This document shows positions 1-6,040 of a stretch of 7,732 nucleotides of DNA, piece after piece. A program made the position numbers and the translations under genes. This DNA comes from Phycisphaerae bacterium (GTDB lineage Bacteria; Planctomycetota; Phycisphaerae; Phycisphaerales; SM1A02). How positions within the stretch are numbered: position 1 is the first letter of the stretch; each line of letters begins with the position of its first letter. The stretch spans positions 1 through 7,732 of the forward strand of contig VGXK01000086.1 of assembly GCA_016873355.1 (NCBI GenBank). Direction: 5' to 3'. The notes beneath the pieces were generated by a model. The model was not told the origin of the DNA. It did no database searches and saw nothing but the letters and a program-made list of their open reading frames with translations.

Positions 1-54
<54 letters not shown>

Positions 55-58
<4 letters not shown>

Positions 59-1134
59 GCGTCGCGCGCGTCGCCCGGCGCTGGATGCTTCGACCCGCGT
101 CGTGGATCTACGGCGCCGGCGTCGTCGCGGTCCGCGCAGTGCGAACGCGCGGCGGCGCGGCGCGCCGACTCCCGATTCCGGTCGTGAGCGTGGGCAACCT
201 GACCGTCGGCGGAACGGGCAAGGGGCCGCTCGTGCGCTGGATCGCGGAGGCGCTTCGCGCGGAGGGGCGTCGTCCGGCGATCGCGCTGCGCGGGTATCGC
301 GCCGGACCCGCGGGAAGCGACGAGGCGCTCGAGCACCGGGCGCTGCTTCCGGAGGTGCCGGTGGCCGTCGGCGCCGATCGCGCCGCGTCGATCGAGGCGG
401 CGCGGGAGAGGGATCCGTCGATCGACGTGGCGATCCTCGACGACGGATTCCAGCACTGGCGCCTGGCGCGGCAGCTCGACCTCGTGCTCGTCGACGCCAC
501 GAATCCGGGCCTCGACGAGCCGATGCTGCCGGCGGGCTCGCGGCGCGAGCCGCTCGGGGCGCTGCGTCGCGCGGATGCGGTGATCGTCACGCGCGCCGCG
601 GCGCTCGATGCGGCGCTCTCGCGCCGGATCTCGAAGTGGCACGGCCGCGAGCCGATCGCCTGGTGCCGGCACGCGTGGATCGATCTGATGGTGACGGAGA
701 TCGGCGCCGGTGCGCCGGCGCCGCGCCCCGAGCCGCGTTCGTGGCTCGATTCGCGTCGCGTCGGCGTGCTCGCGGGAGTCGGCAATCCCGACTCGCTGCT
801 GGCGCAGGTGCGCGAGCGGGCGCCCGCCGCGCGCTGGCTGCGACGACTGCCCGATCACGCGTCGATCGATTCGGCCTCCCTTCGATCATGGATCGAGGAA
901 GCGATCGAGCGAGGCGACGACGCGATTCTCTGCACGATGAAGGACTGGGTGAAGATCGAGCCGCTGCTTCCGTCGATCGCGACGGCGCCGCCCTCCGGGT
1001 CCGACCGCGGGGGCGCGAGTCCCGGCCTCGGCCGGCGCCGCATCCCGATCGTCGTGCCGCGACTCTCGATCGACTTCGTCGCCGGCGAGTCCGCGCTTCG
1101 CGATCGGCTTCGCGCGCTTGGATCGGTAGACTGA
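55..1134 (+). CDS. lpxK: Tetraacyldisaccharide 4'-kinase (lipid A synthesis)
   Basis: LpxK phosphorylates the 4'-position of the tetraacylated disaccharide-1-phosphate to give lipid IVA, at the cytoplasmic face of the inner membrane. The 359 residues are slightly longer than the roughly 330 usual in the family. An N-terminal hydrophobic segment (about 14-29, with the family-like W-I-Y-G) precedes VGNLTVGGTGKG at 46-57, the family P-loop. The catalytic DDGFQH lies at 129-134, LPAGSRREP at 158-166 and the TMKDWVK segment at 294-300 (usually TEKDAVK). The P-loop residue after Lys56 is Gly (GGG codon), where LpxK normally has Thr. A short Gly/Ser/Arg-rich stretch follows residue 310. A weak SD, GGAG (47-50), sits 4 bases before ATG, and the start overlaps the preceding stop. 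It is followed at once by hldE, giving an LPS operon. Confidence 0.95.
1127..1132 (+). promoter_or_regulatory. Candidate -10 box for a leaderless hldE transcript
   Basis: TAGACT fits the TANNNT -10 pattern and ends exactly six bases before the hldE GTG at 1139. Transcription would then begin at or next to the start codon. No convincing -35 box or SD is visible. The same hexamer occurs just before the sigma-factor gene. It lies inside the last codons of lpxK and its final T is the first base of the lpxK stop. Confidence 0.35.
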
Positions 1135-1138
1135 GCCC

Positions 1139-2668
1139 GTGTCGCAGCTCCACGAATCGCTGCTCGAGCGCCTCGCGTCGTTCGGTTCGTTCCGGGCGCT
1201 CGTGGTGGGCGATTTCATGCTCGATCAGGTGCTCGCGGGCGCGGCCGAACGGCTCAGTCCCGACGCGCCGGTTCCGGTGATCGCGGCCGACGAATCGGAG
1301 ATGAAGTCGATGCCGGGCGGCGCCTCGAACGTGGCGGCGTGCCTCGCTGCGCTCGGCGCACGCGTGCGCTGCGCCGGCGTCCGAGGCGACGACGCCTCCG
1401 GCGAGCTGCTCGCGAAGCTGCTGAACGAGTCCGGCTGCGATTCATCGCTCGTCGTCGTCGAAGGCGGGCGCCCGACCACGGTGAAGCGCAGCATCGTGGG
1501 TCTCGCGCAGCATCGGCACCCCCAGAAGATGTTCCGCCTCGACTTCGAGACCCGCGCACCGATCCGCGCCGAGACGGAGGAGGCGCTGCTGCGGGCGATC
1601 GAGCGCGTGCTGCCCGAGGTCGAGGTCGTCTGCCTCGAGGACTACGACAAGGGCGTCTGCACCGAGACGCTCTGCCAGCGCCTCATCACGCTCTGCCGGC
1701 GCGTCGGCCGCTGCGTGCTCGTCGATCCGGCGGCGCTGCGGGACTTCTCGCGCTATCGCGGCGCCACGCTCATCACGCCGAACCGCACCGAGGCGGAGCT
1801 CGCGACGGGTCTCGCGATGCCCCGCGATTTCAAGGTCGAGTCGGCGCGTTCGCTCGCCCATCGGCTGCTCGAGGCGCTCGAGCTCGACGCGGTCGTGCTC
1901 ACGCTCGATCGGCACGGCGCCCTGCTCGCCGAGCGCGGGCGGGACGCGATGCACATTCCGACCGTGGCTCGCACGGTCTACGACGTGACCGGCGCCGGCG
2001 ACATGGTGCTCGCGGCCCTCGCCGCCGCGAAGGCGCATTCGCTGCCGTGGCCGGAGGCGGTGGCGTTCGCGAACGCGGCGGCGGGACTCGAGGTCGAGGT
2101 CTTCGGGGCGCGGCCGATTCCGCTCTCTCGCATCCGGCGCAGCGTGCATGCGCTGGCGCGCGGGCGTCCGGGCAAGGTCCGCACGCTCGACGAAATGGCC
2201 GAGGAAGCCGCGATCCTGCGCGAGGACGGAAGCCGGATCGTGCTCACGAACGGCTGCTTCGATCTGCTGCACGCGGGACATCTCGCGGCGTTGCGAGGCG
2301 CCCGATCGCTCGGCGATTCGCTCGTGGTCGGCGTGAATCGCGACGAAGAGGTGCGGCGCATGAAGGGGCCGGGCCGTCCGGTCGTTCCGCTCGCGGAGCG
2401 GCTCGAGATGCTCGAAGCGCTCGAGTGCGTCGACTTCGTCGTTCCGTTCGCGGAGCCGACGGCGGAGGCGCTGCTGCGGCGCATCCGTCCGGACGTCTAC
2501 GCCAAGGGCGGCGACTATCGCGCGGAGGAGCTCAACGAGTGGCCCGTGCTTCGCGAGCTCGGCATCCCGGTGGAACTCGTCGCGGAGAAGACGGGCTGGA
2601 GCACGACCACGCTGATCGAGCGCATCAGCGGCGCGATCGAGTCCGAGAAGGTCCGTCACCGCGCCTGA
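1139..2668 (+). CDS. hldE: Bifunctional heptose 7-phosphate kinase / heptose 1-phosphate adenylyltransferase
   Basis: HldE phosphorylates D-glycero-beta-D-manno-heptose 7-phosphate at C1 and, after GmhB removes the 7-phosphate, joins the 1-phosphate to AMP from ATP to give ADP-heptose for the LPS inner core. The 509 residues (E. coli about 477) hold both domains. Residues 20-335 are a PfkB/ribokinase-fold kinase with PGGASNVA near 60, EDYDKG near 170 and DVTGAGD at 282-288, where Asp288 is the expected catalytic base. Residues 355-505 are a cytidylyltransferase-type domain with TNGCFDLLHAGH at 370-381 (HAGH at 378-381) and a WSTTTLIERI tail. The GTG start is the only option before the kinase core, because an in-frame TAG lies at 1127-1129. 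There is no SD. It starts 4 bases after lpxK and is probably co-transcribed with it. No gmhA or gmhB is in the window. Confidence 0.96.
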   Translation: MSQLHESLLERLASFGSFRALVVGDFMLDQVLAGAAERLSPDAPVPVIAADESEMKSMPGGASNVAACLAALGARVRCAGVRGDDASGELLAKLLNESGCDSSLVVVEGGRPTTVKRSIVGLAQHRHPQKMFRLDFETRAPIRAETEEALLRAIERVLPEVEVVCLEDYDKGVCTETLCQRLITLCRRVGRCVLVDPAALRDFSRYRGATLITPNRTEAELATGLAMPRDFKVESARSLAHRLLEALELDAVVLTLDRHGALLAERGRDAMHIPTVARTVYDVTGAGDMVLAALAAAKAHSLPWPEAVAFANAAAGLEVEVFGARPIPLSRIRRSVHALARGRPGKVRTLDEMAEEAAILREDGSRIVLTNGCFDLLHAGHLAALRGARSLGDSLVVGVNRDEEVRRMKGPGRPVVPLAERLEMLEALECVDFVVPFAEPTAEALLRRIRPDVYAKGGDYRAEELNEWPVLRELGIPVELVAEKTGWSTTTLIERISGAIESEKVRHRA

Positions 2669-2704
2669 ATCGTCCGATGGGTCGTGCCGATCATGCGGAT
2701 CGCG

Positions 2705-2722
2705 CCGTCGGCGCCGCGACGG
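2705..2722 (+). terminator. Weak hairpin after hldE
   Basis: CCGTCG (2705-2710) and CGACGG (2717-2722) form a perfect 6-bp stem with a 6-base loop, 37 bases after the hldE stop. There is no T-tract, and short GC stems arise easily in this composition. It is only a possible end for the LPS operon transcript. Confidence 0.25.
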
Positions 2723-2773
2723 ATGGGGCGGCGGCGTGGATTCGCTCAAGATCCGGGGCATGGATTGGGCGAA

Positions 2774-2792
2774 CGCCGGGTCCGTCCCGGCG
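2774..2792 (+). promoter_or_regulatory. 7-bp GC hairpin just before the lipoprotein SD
   Basis: CGCCGGG (2774-2780) pairs perfectly with CCCGGCG (2786-2792) around the loop TCCGT. The stem ends two bases before the AGGA (2795-2798) that serves the lipoprotein ATG at 2806. It could be a 5'-UTR structure that shields the mRNA or affects ribosome loading, or the terminator of the hldE transcript. No T-tract follows. No clear sigma70-type promoter was found between 2669 and 2805. Confidence 0.4.
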
Positions 2793-2805
2793 GCAGGAAT
2801 CGGTC

Positions 2806-3177
2806 ATGAAGAATCGTCGCATCGCTGCCCGGATCCGTCGGAGCGCCGCTCCGGCGCTGCTGCTCGCGTCGGCGCTCGGCGGCTGCGCCTCGTCGCAGCG
2901 AACGCCGTCCGTGTCGTCGTTCTCGCCGCGCGACGCGTCGAAGCCGCTCGTGCTCGCGGCGCCGTCGAGCGACGCTCGTGCCGCCCACATGCAGGAACTG
3001 CTCGAATCGCCCGCGCTCGCGGGTCGGCTCGACTCCACGATGGGCGCACCGGGAGGCACGCTCATTCTCGACGACGTCACCTCGATCACCGTCTACGACC
3101 AGCAGTACACCTGGAACGGACGGATGTACGACAGCTACGCGAACATTCGATCGACGTCGCGCCTGTTGCGACGCTGA
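2806..3177 (+). CDS. Small lipoprotein of unknown function
   Basis: This is a 123-residue protein with a clear type II signal. A basic N-terminus (Lys2, Arg4-5, Arg9, Arg11-12) leads to a hydrophobic core (about 14-24) and the lipobox LGGC with Cys27 as lipidation site. Ala follows the Cys, so an outer-membrane location would be expected by E. coli sorting rules. Residues 28-60 are Ser/Ala/Pro-rich and probably a flexible linker. The C-terminal part, about 79-123, looks folded: MGAPGGTLILDDVTSI, then an aromatic segment with Tyr97, Tyr101, Trp103, Tyr108 and Tyr111, then an Arg-rich end. I do not recognise the family. ATG 2806 is favoured by AGGA at 2795-2798, spacing 7. The longer open frame upstream is a chance extension through hldE. 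It stands alone between a hairpin and a terminator-like stem-loop. Confidence 0.85.
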   Translation: MKNRRIAARIRRSAAPALLLASALGGCASSQRTPSVSSFSPRDASKPLVLAAPSSDARAAHMQELLESPALAGRLDSTMGAPGGTLILDDVTSITVYDQQYTWNGRMYDSYANIRSTSRLLRR

Positions 3178-3235
3178 TCGCGAGCGGAAGGTGCGGGCCG
3201 TCGTGCGCCGCGTCGCCGCCGCGTCGCGCGGCTCA

Positions 3236-3270
3236 GCGCCGACTTCGTGCCGACGAGCGCAAGTCGGCGC
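3236..3270 (+). terminator. Strong stem-loop after the lipoprotein gene
   Basis: GCGCCGACTT (3236-3245) and AAGTCGGCGC (3261-3270) are perfect 10-bp complements around a 15-base loop. The stem begins 58 bases after the lipoprotein stop and about 110 bases before the next promoter, where a terminator is expected. No T-tract follows, so if it ends transcription it is not a classic intrinsic terminator. It could also protect mRNA 3' ends. Apart from this, 3178-3380 shows only a small ccgg/ccgg hairpin at 3315-3327. Confidence 0.6.
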
Positions 3271-3380
3271 CGGCGACCACGGCGCCACGATCGGGCGATT
3301 GTCAAGGGCCGCTGCCGGGAAATCCGGGTGGGCATCGCCTGTGTGCAACCTGATGCGGGCGATGATTTGCGCCTGGAGTC

Positions 3381-3410
3381 TTGACGAGCCCCCGATCGCG
3401 TGTTGATACT
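3381..3410 (+). promoter_or_regulatory. Sigma70-type promoter of the HU/IHF gene
   Basis: TTGACG (3381-3386) matches five of six -35 consensus bases. GATACT (3405-3410) matches four of six -10 bases. The spacer is 18 bases. Transcription from about 3417 would give a 5'-UTR of roughly 58 bases. This is the best promoter in the window and stands out in GC-rich DNA. It may also drive dnaB. Confidence 0.65.
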
Positions 3411-3443
3411 GCGCCATCGCGCGATCACCGAGGTCGCGTCGAA

Positions 3444-3472
3444 TTCTCCGCACCCGGGTCCCATCAGGAGAA
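3444..3472 (+). promoter_or_regulatory. Possible SD-sequestering hairpin before the HU/IHF gene
   Basis: TTCTCC (3444-3449) is the exact complement of GGAGAA (3467-3472). The latter contains most of the SD AGGAG (3466-3470), which lies 5 bases before ATG 3476. The 17-base loop holds the palindrome ACCCGGGT (3452-3459). Pairing would hide the ribosome site. With only 6 bp the stem is weak, so it may act as a mild or temperature-dependent brake, or be chance. Confidence 0.4.
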
Positions 3473-3475
3473 CGC

Positions 3476-3787
3476 ATGGCACACACCACCACCAAGCGCG
3501 AGGTCACGGAACGCGTCGCTCGAGCAACGGGCGTTCATCGCGACGAGGTTCGGAAGGTGGTCCAGGCATTCCTCGACGATCTCATCGAGGAGCTGTCGAA
3601 GGGGAATCGACTCGAGTTCAGGGACTTCGGCGTCTTCGATGTGCGCTCGCGCGCGGCGCGAGTGGCGCAGAATCCGAAGACGCTCGTGCAGGTGACGGTG
3701 CCGGCTCGCCGCGCGGTGCGCTTCAAGGCGGGACGCCTCATGAAGGAGCGAGTGGAGTCGCCCATCGTGGGCGCGGCGCGGCGCTAG
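3476..3787 (+). CDS. HU/IHF-family nucleoid DNA-binding protein
   Basis: This 103-residue protein bends and compacts DNA as a dimer and typically helps replication, recombination and transcription. The N-terminal helical dimerisation part (about 5-43) includes VHRDEVRKVVQAFLDDLIEEL. It is followed by the family signature GNRLEFRDFGVFDVRSRAAR (43-62), the beta-arm with Asn66-Pro67, where Pro67 is the expected intercalating residue, and the closing helix VRFKAGRLMKERV. The RDFGVF and NPKT forms resemble IHF subunits, but one copy cannot tell HU homodimer from IHF-like. It ends in a short extension, ESPIVGAARR. Start ATG 3476 has AGGAG with spacing 5 and a good promoter. dnaB lies 135 bases downstream in the same direction, which suits a shared role in chromosome replication. 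Confidence 0.95.
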   Translation: MAHTTTKREVTERVARATGVHRDEVRKVVQAFLDDLIEELSKGNRLEFRDFGVFDVRSRAARVAQNPKTLVQVTVPARRAVRFKAGRLMKERVESPIVGAARR

Positions 3788-3810
3788 CGGAGGTTCGGGC
3801 GGGAGCGGCG

Positions 3811-3837
3811 CGGCGCCGGCCGGCGTCGCGGGCGCCG
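3811..3837 (+). other. GC hairpin and palindrome between the HU/IHF gene and dnaB
   Basis: CGGCGCC (3811-3817) and GGCGCCG (3831-3837) form a 7-bp stem with a 13-base loop. A competing 12-bp perfect palindrome, CGCCGGCCGGCG, lies at 3814-3825. No T-tract follows. It could attenuate transcription between the two genes, but the local composition is almost pure G and C, so chance is likely. Nothing else was seen in 3788-3911. Confidence 0.3.
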
Positions 3838-3911
3838 GGGCGCGGGCATCGTGGCGGGCGTGTCGGTCGACGAGGTACGGCGGGGCGGAGGTCCCGTCGC
3901 CGCAAGGGCAT

Positions 3912-3916
3912 GGAGG
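3912..3916 (+). promoter_or_regulatory. Strong SD that fixes the dnaB start
   Basis: GGAGG lies 6 bases before ATG 3923. This is the clearest SD in the window and picks ATG 3923 over the longer in-frame GTG at 3851 and the later ATG at 3950. Confidence 0.75.
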
Positions 3917-3922
3917 CTGGGC

Positions 3923-5413
3923 ATGGATGCGATCGAACACCCCGGACGGATGCGCACCCGTGGGGGGCGCGACGGCGGACGCGTGATCCTCGACGAGCAG
4001 GCGCTCGCGAAGCTCCTGAACGCGTTGCCGCCCCAGGCGCTCGAGGCGGAGATGAGCGTGCTCGGGTCGGTCTTCCTCGATCCGAGCGTGACCGGCGACG
4101 TCATCCAGGTGCTGCGGAGCGGCGCGGATTTCTCGCGGCCGGTGCTCGGCGCGATCTTCGACACGATGGTCGAGATCTACGACCGCACGGCGACGATGGA
4201 CATCGTGCAGCTCGTCGAGACGCTGCGCACGCGCGGCACGCTCGACCAGGTCGGCGGCCTCGACTTCCTGCGCGAGCTCGCCGAGAGCGCGCCGACCGCG
4301 GCGCACGCCATGGAGCACGCGCGGCTCGTGCGCGACAAGGCGCTCGTGCGCGAGCTCATCCAGGCGGCGGGCAAGATCCTGCACGAATCGCACGCGGGAC
4401 AGGCGGCGGCGGACGAAGTGCTCCAGGCCGCGGAAGCGAGGATCTTCGCGATCGCGCAGCGCCGCGAGACGCGCGTGGCGGCGTCGCTGCAGGAGCTTCT
4501 CCAGGAGACGCTCGCCACGATCGACCGCTCGCTCGGGATGGCGCTCACCGGGCTTTCCACCGGCTATTCGTCGCTCGACGACATGACGAGCGGCTTCCAG
4601 CGCGGCGAGATGATCATCCTGGCGGCGCGGCCGTCGATGGGAAAGACGGCGCTGTCGCTCAACATCGTGGAAGGCATCGCCGGCGCGGGAAGGCCGGTGG
4701 CGTTCTTCAGCCTGGAAATGAGCCGCCAGCAGCTCGTGCAGCGACTGCTCTGCGCTCGCGGCGGAATCGACAGCCATCGGCTGCGGCGCAATCGACTGAA
4801 CGACGACGATCGCCGCGCGCTGCACGGCGCCTGCGAAGCGCTGCGGACGCTGCCGATTCATCTCGACGACACGCCCGCGCTCACGCTGCTCCAACTGCGC
4901 TCGAAGGCGCGTCGCCTTCGCGAGAAGGTGGGCATCGAGGCGGTGGCGATCGACTACCTCCAGCTCATGAGCGCGGGCGGCCGCAGCGAGAGCCGCCAGC
5001 TCGAGGTGAGCGAGATCAGCCGCGGCATCAAGGCCATGGCGCGCGAGCTCGACGTGCCCGTGCTCTGCCTGAGCCAGTTGAATCGCGCCAGCGAGCAGCG
5101 CACCGGGCATCGGCCGCTCATGAGCGACCTGCGCGAGTCAGGATCGATCGAGCAGGACGCCGACGTGGTGATGATGCTCCACCGCGAGGAGTACTACCAC
5201 CGCAACGATCAGGAGTGGATCGACGCGAATCCCGAGAAGGTCGGCGTGGCGGAGCTCATCGTGGCCAAGCAGCGCAACGGGCCGACCGGCGTGATCCGGC
5301 TCGTGTGGGACGAGCGATCGATGCGCTTCCGCGATCACTCGGACGCCACGCCGCCCGGCGGCTACGAGATCGGCGGCGAGGGAGCGTCCGAGGACTTCGG
5401 CGTTCCCGGTTGA
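3923..5413 (+). CDS. dnaB: Replicative DNA helicase DnaB
   Basis: DnaB is the hexameric 5'-3' helicase that unwinds the replication fork and recruits primase. The protein has 496 residues (E. coli 471). A basic, Gly/Arg-rich leader (1-30) precedes the N-terminal domain, from LPPQALEAEMSVLGS (35-49) to about 140, then a linker helix and the RecA-like motor. Walker A is RPSMGKTA with Lys241 and Thr242. SLEMSRQQLVQRLL follows, and Walker B lies at IDYLQLM with Asp344. Then come LCLSQLNRASEQR, DLRESGSIEQDADVVMMLHRE and KQRNGPTG. All hallmark motifs are intact. There is no intein, although DnaB often carries one in the P-loop or downstream motifs. The tail (GGYEIGGEGASEDFG) is acidic and Gly-rich. 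The 54 bases to the next gene hold its probable -10 box. Confidence 0.97.
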   Translation: MDAIEHPGRMRTRGGRDGGRVILDEQALAKLLNALPPQALEAEMSVLGSVFLDPSVTGDVIQVLRSGADFSRPVLGAIFDTMVEIYDRTATMDIVQLVETLRTRGTLDQVGGLDFLRELAESAPTAAHAMEHARLVRDKALVRELIQAAGKILHESHAGQAAADEVLQAAEARIFAIAQRRETRVAASLQELLQETLATIDRSLGMALTGLSTGYSSLDDMTSGFQRGEMIILAARPSMGKTALSLNIVEGIAGAGRPVAFFSLEMSRQQLVQRLLCARGGIDSHRLRRNRLNDDDRRALHGACEALRTLPIHLDDTPALTLLQLRSKARRLREKVGIEAVAIDYLQLMSAGGRSESRQLEVSEISRGIKAMARELDVPVLCLSQLNRASEQRTGHRPLMSDLRESGSIEQDADVVMMLHREEYYHRNDQEWIDANPEKVGVAELIVAKQRNGPTGVIRLVWDERSMRFRDHSDATPPGGYEIGGEGASEDFGVPG

Positions 5414-5449
5414 CGCGCAGGCGCTGCATTGGGCGATTCGCGACGCCGT

Positions 5450-5455
5450 TAGACT
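5450..5455 (+). promoter_or_regulatory. Candidate -10 box before the ECF sigma gene
   Basis: TAGACT here is identical to the box before hldE. It ends 12 bases before ATG 5468, so the transcript would have a leader of only about five or six bases. A weak -35 candidate is TTGGGC at 5429-5434, with a 15-base spacer that is short. There is no SD before the ATG, which fits a nearly leaderless mRNA. Confidence 0.35.
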
Positions 5456-5467
5456 CGCGGGCCGCGG

Positions 5468-6040
5468 ATGGATCCCGCCGGACGAGAAACCATTGCCGGA
5501 ATGCTCGTCCGGGCGTCGCGGGGCGATTCCAGCGCCTGGCGCGAGCTGGTCGCGGAGTACGCGCCTCGCGTCTTCGCCCTGCTGCGCAGCCAGTGCCACG
5601 ACGAGGAGCTCGCGGAGGAGATCACGCAGAGCACCTTCTGCACGCTGGTGTCCAAGCTCGCGGCGTACACGGAGCAGGGCAAGTTCGAGGCGTGGATCTT
5701 CCGCATCGCGGTCAATCGGCTGCGCGACGAAATGCGGCGCCGCCAGCGCCACGCGGTGTCGGCGGAGGAGTCGATGCTCATCAGCTTCGAGCAGGGGTCC
5801 GAGCCGGAGGCGGCGCGTCCCGATCCGGCCGAGATCGCCGCGCTCGAGCGGGCGATGTCGCAGCTCTCGCCGGCCGATCGGCTCATCGTCGACCTGCGGC
5901 ACGTGGGCGGCATGAGCTTCAAGCAGCTTGCGGAGTACCTGGGGGAGCCGCTCGGAACGCTGCTGGCGCGGCACCATCGAGCACTGCACAAGCTGCGGTC
6001 GATTCTCGAGGACGATTCGCAGGAGGCGCAGGATCGATGA
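5468..6040 (+). CDS. ECF-type RNA polymerase sigma factor
   Basis: This 190-residue protein is the size of an extracytoplasmic-function sigma factor with only regions 2 and 4. Region 2 spans about 20-95: GDSSAWRELVAEYAPRVFALL, then DEELAEEITQSTFCTLVSKL (45-64) and GKFEAWIFRIAVNRLRDEMRRR (71-92), matching the core-binding and -10-recognising helices. An acidic linker (about 100-122) leads to region 4 at 125-182. There SFKQLAEYLGEPLGTLLARHHRALHKLR carries the helix-turn-helix that reads the -35 element. Region 3 is absent, as expected. ATG 5468 has no SD; Met12 is an alternative start that would still keep region 2. Its last codons hold AGGAGG (6021-6026) and its stop overlaps an ATG. The downstream membrane protein is the likely partner. 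The ECF subgroup cannot be named without a profile search. Confidence 0.93.
   Translation: MDPAGRETIAGMLVRASRGDSSAWRELVAEYAPRVFALLRSQCHDEELAEEITQSTFCTLVSKLAAYTEQGKFEAWIFRIAVNRLRDEMRRRQRHAVSAEESMLISFEQGSEPEAARPDPAEIAALERAMSQLSPADRLIVDLRHVGGMSFKQLAEYLGEPLGTLLARHHRALHKLRSILEDDSQEAQDR
6021..6026 (+). promoter_or_regulatory. SD-like AGGAGG inside the sigma gene
   Basis: AGGAGG matches the anti-SD for six bases and lies 10 bases before ATG 6037, slightly far but usable. A second, partial AGGA (6030-6033) is only 3 bases away from that ATG. These would serve the small ORF that overlaps the sigma stop. The bases are also codons of the sigma tail (Gln185-Glu186-Ala187), so chance is possible. Confidence 0.4.

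Noticed and set aside
1442..2761. A 439-codon - strand frame opposite hldE
   Set aside because: Antisense of an intact HldE, with the Arg/Glu/His-rich look of a shadow frame.
1339..2805. An upstream in-frame extension of the lipoprotein through hldE
   Set aside because: The signal peptide and lipobox start at 2806 behind a good SD; the upstream part is out-of-frame hldE sequence.
3300..3305. A perfect TTGACA on the - strand
   Set aside because: No -10-like hexamer lies 16-18 bases further along that strand and no leftward gene follows.
3851..3922. A GTG start at 3851 that would lengthen DnaB by 24 residues
   Set aside because: It has no SD and the extra residues are Gly/Arg-rich noise, whereas ATG 3923 has GGAGG at ideal spacing.
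3464..5110. A 548-codon open frame on the - strand opposite the HU/IHF gene and dnaB
   Set aside because: It mirrors the codon pattern of the + strand genes (His/Arg/Ala/Leu-rich) and shows no motif, signal or SD.
4600..5300. An intein or other insertion in dnaB, a common site for them
   Set aside because: P-loop, Walker B and later motifs are contiguous and the protein has normal length.
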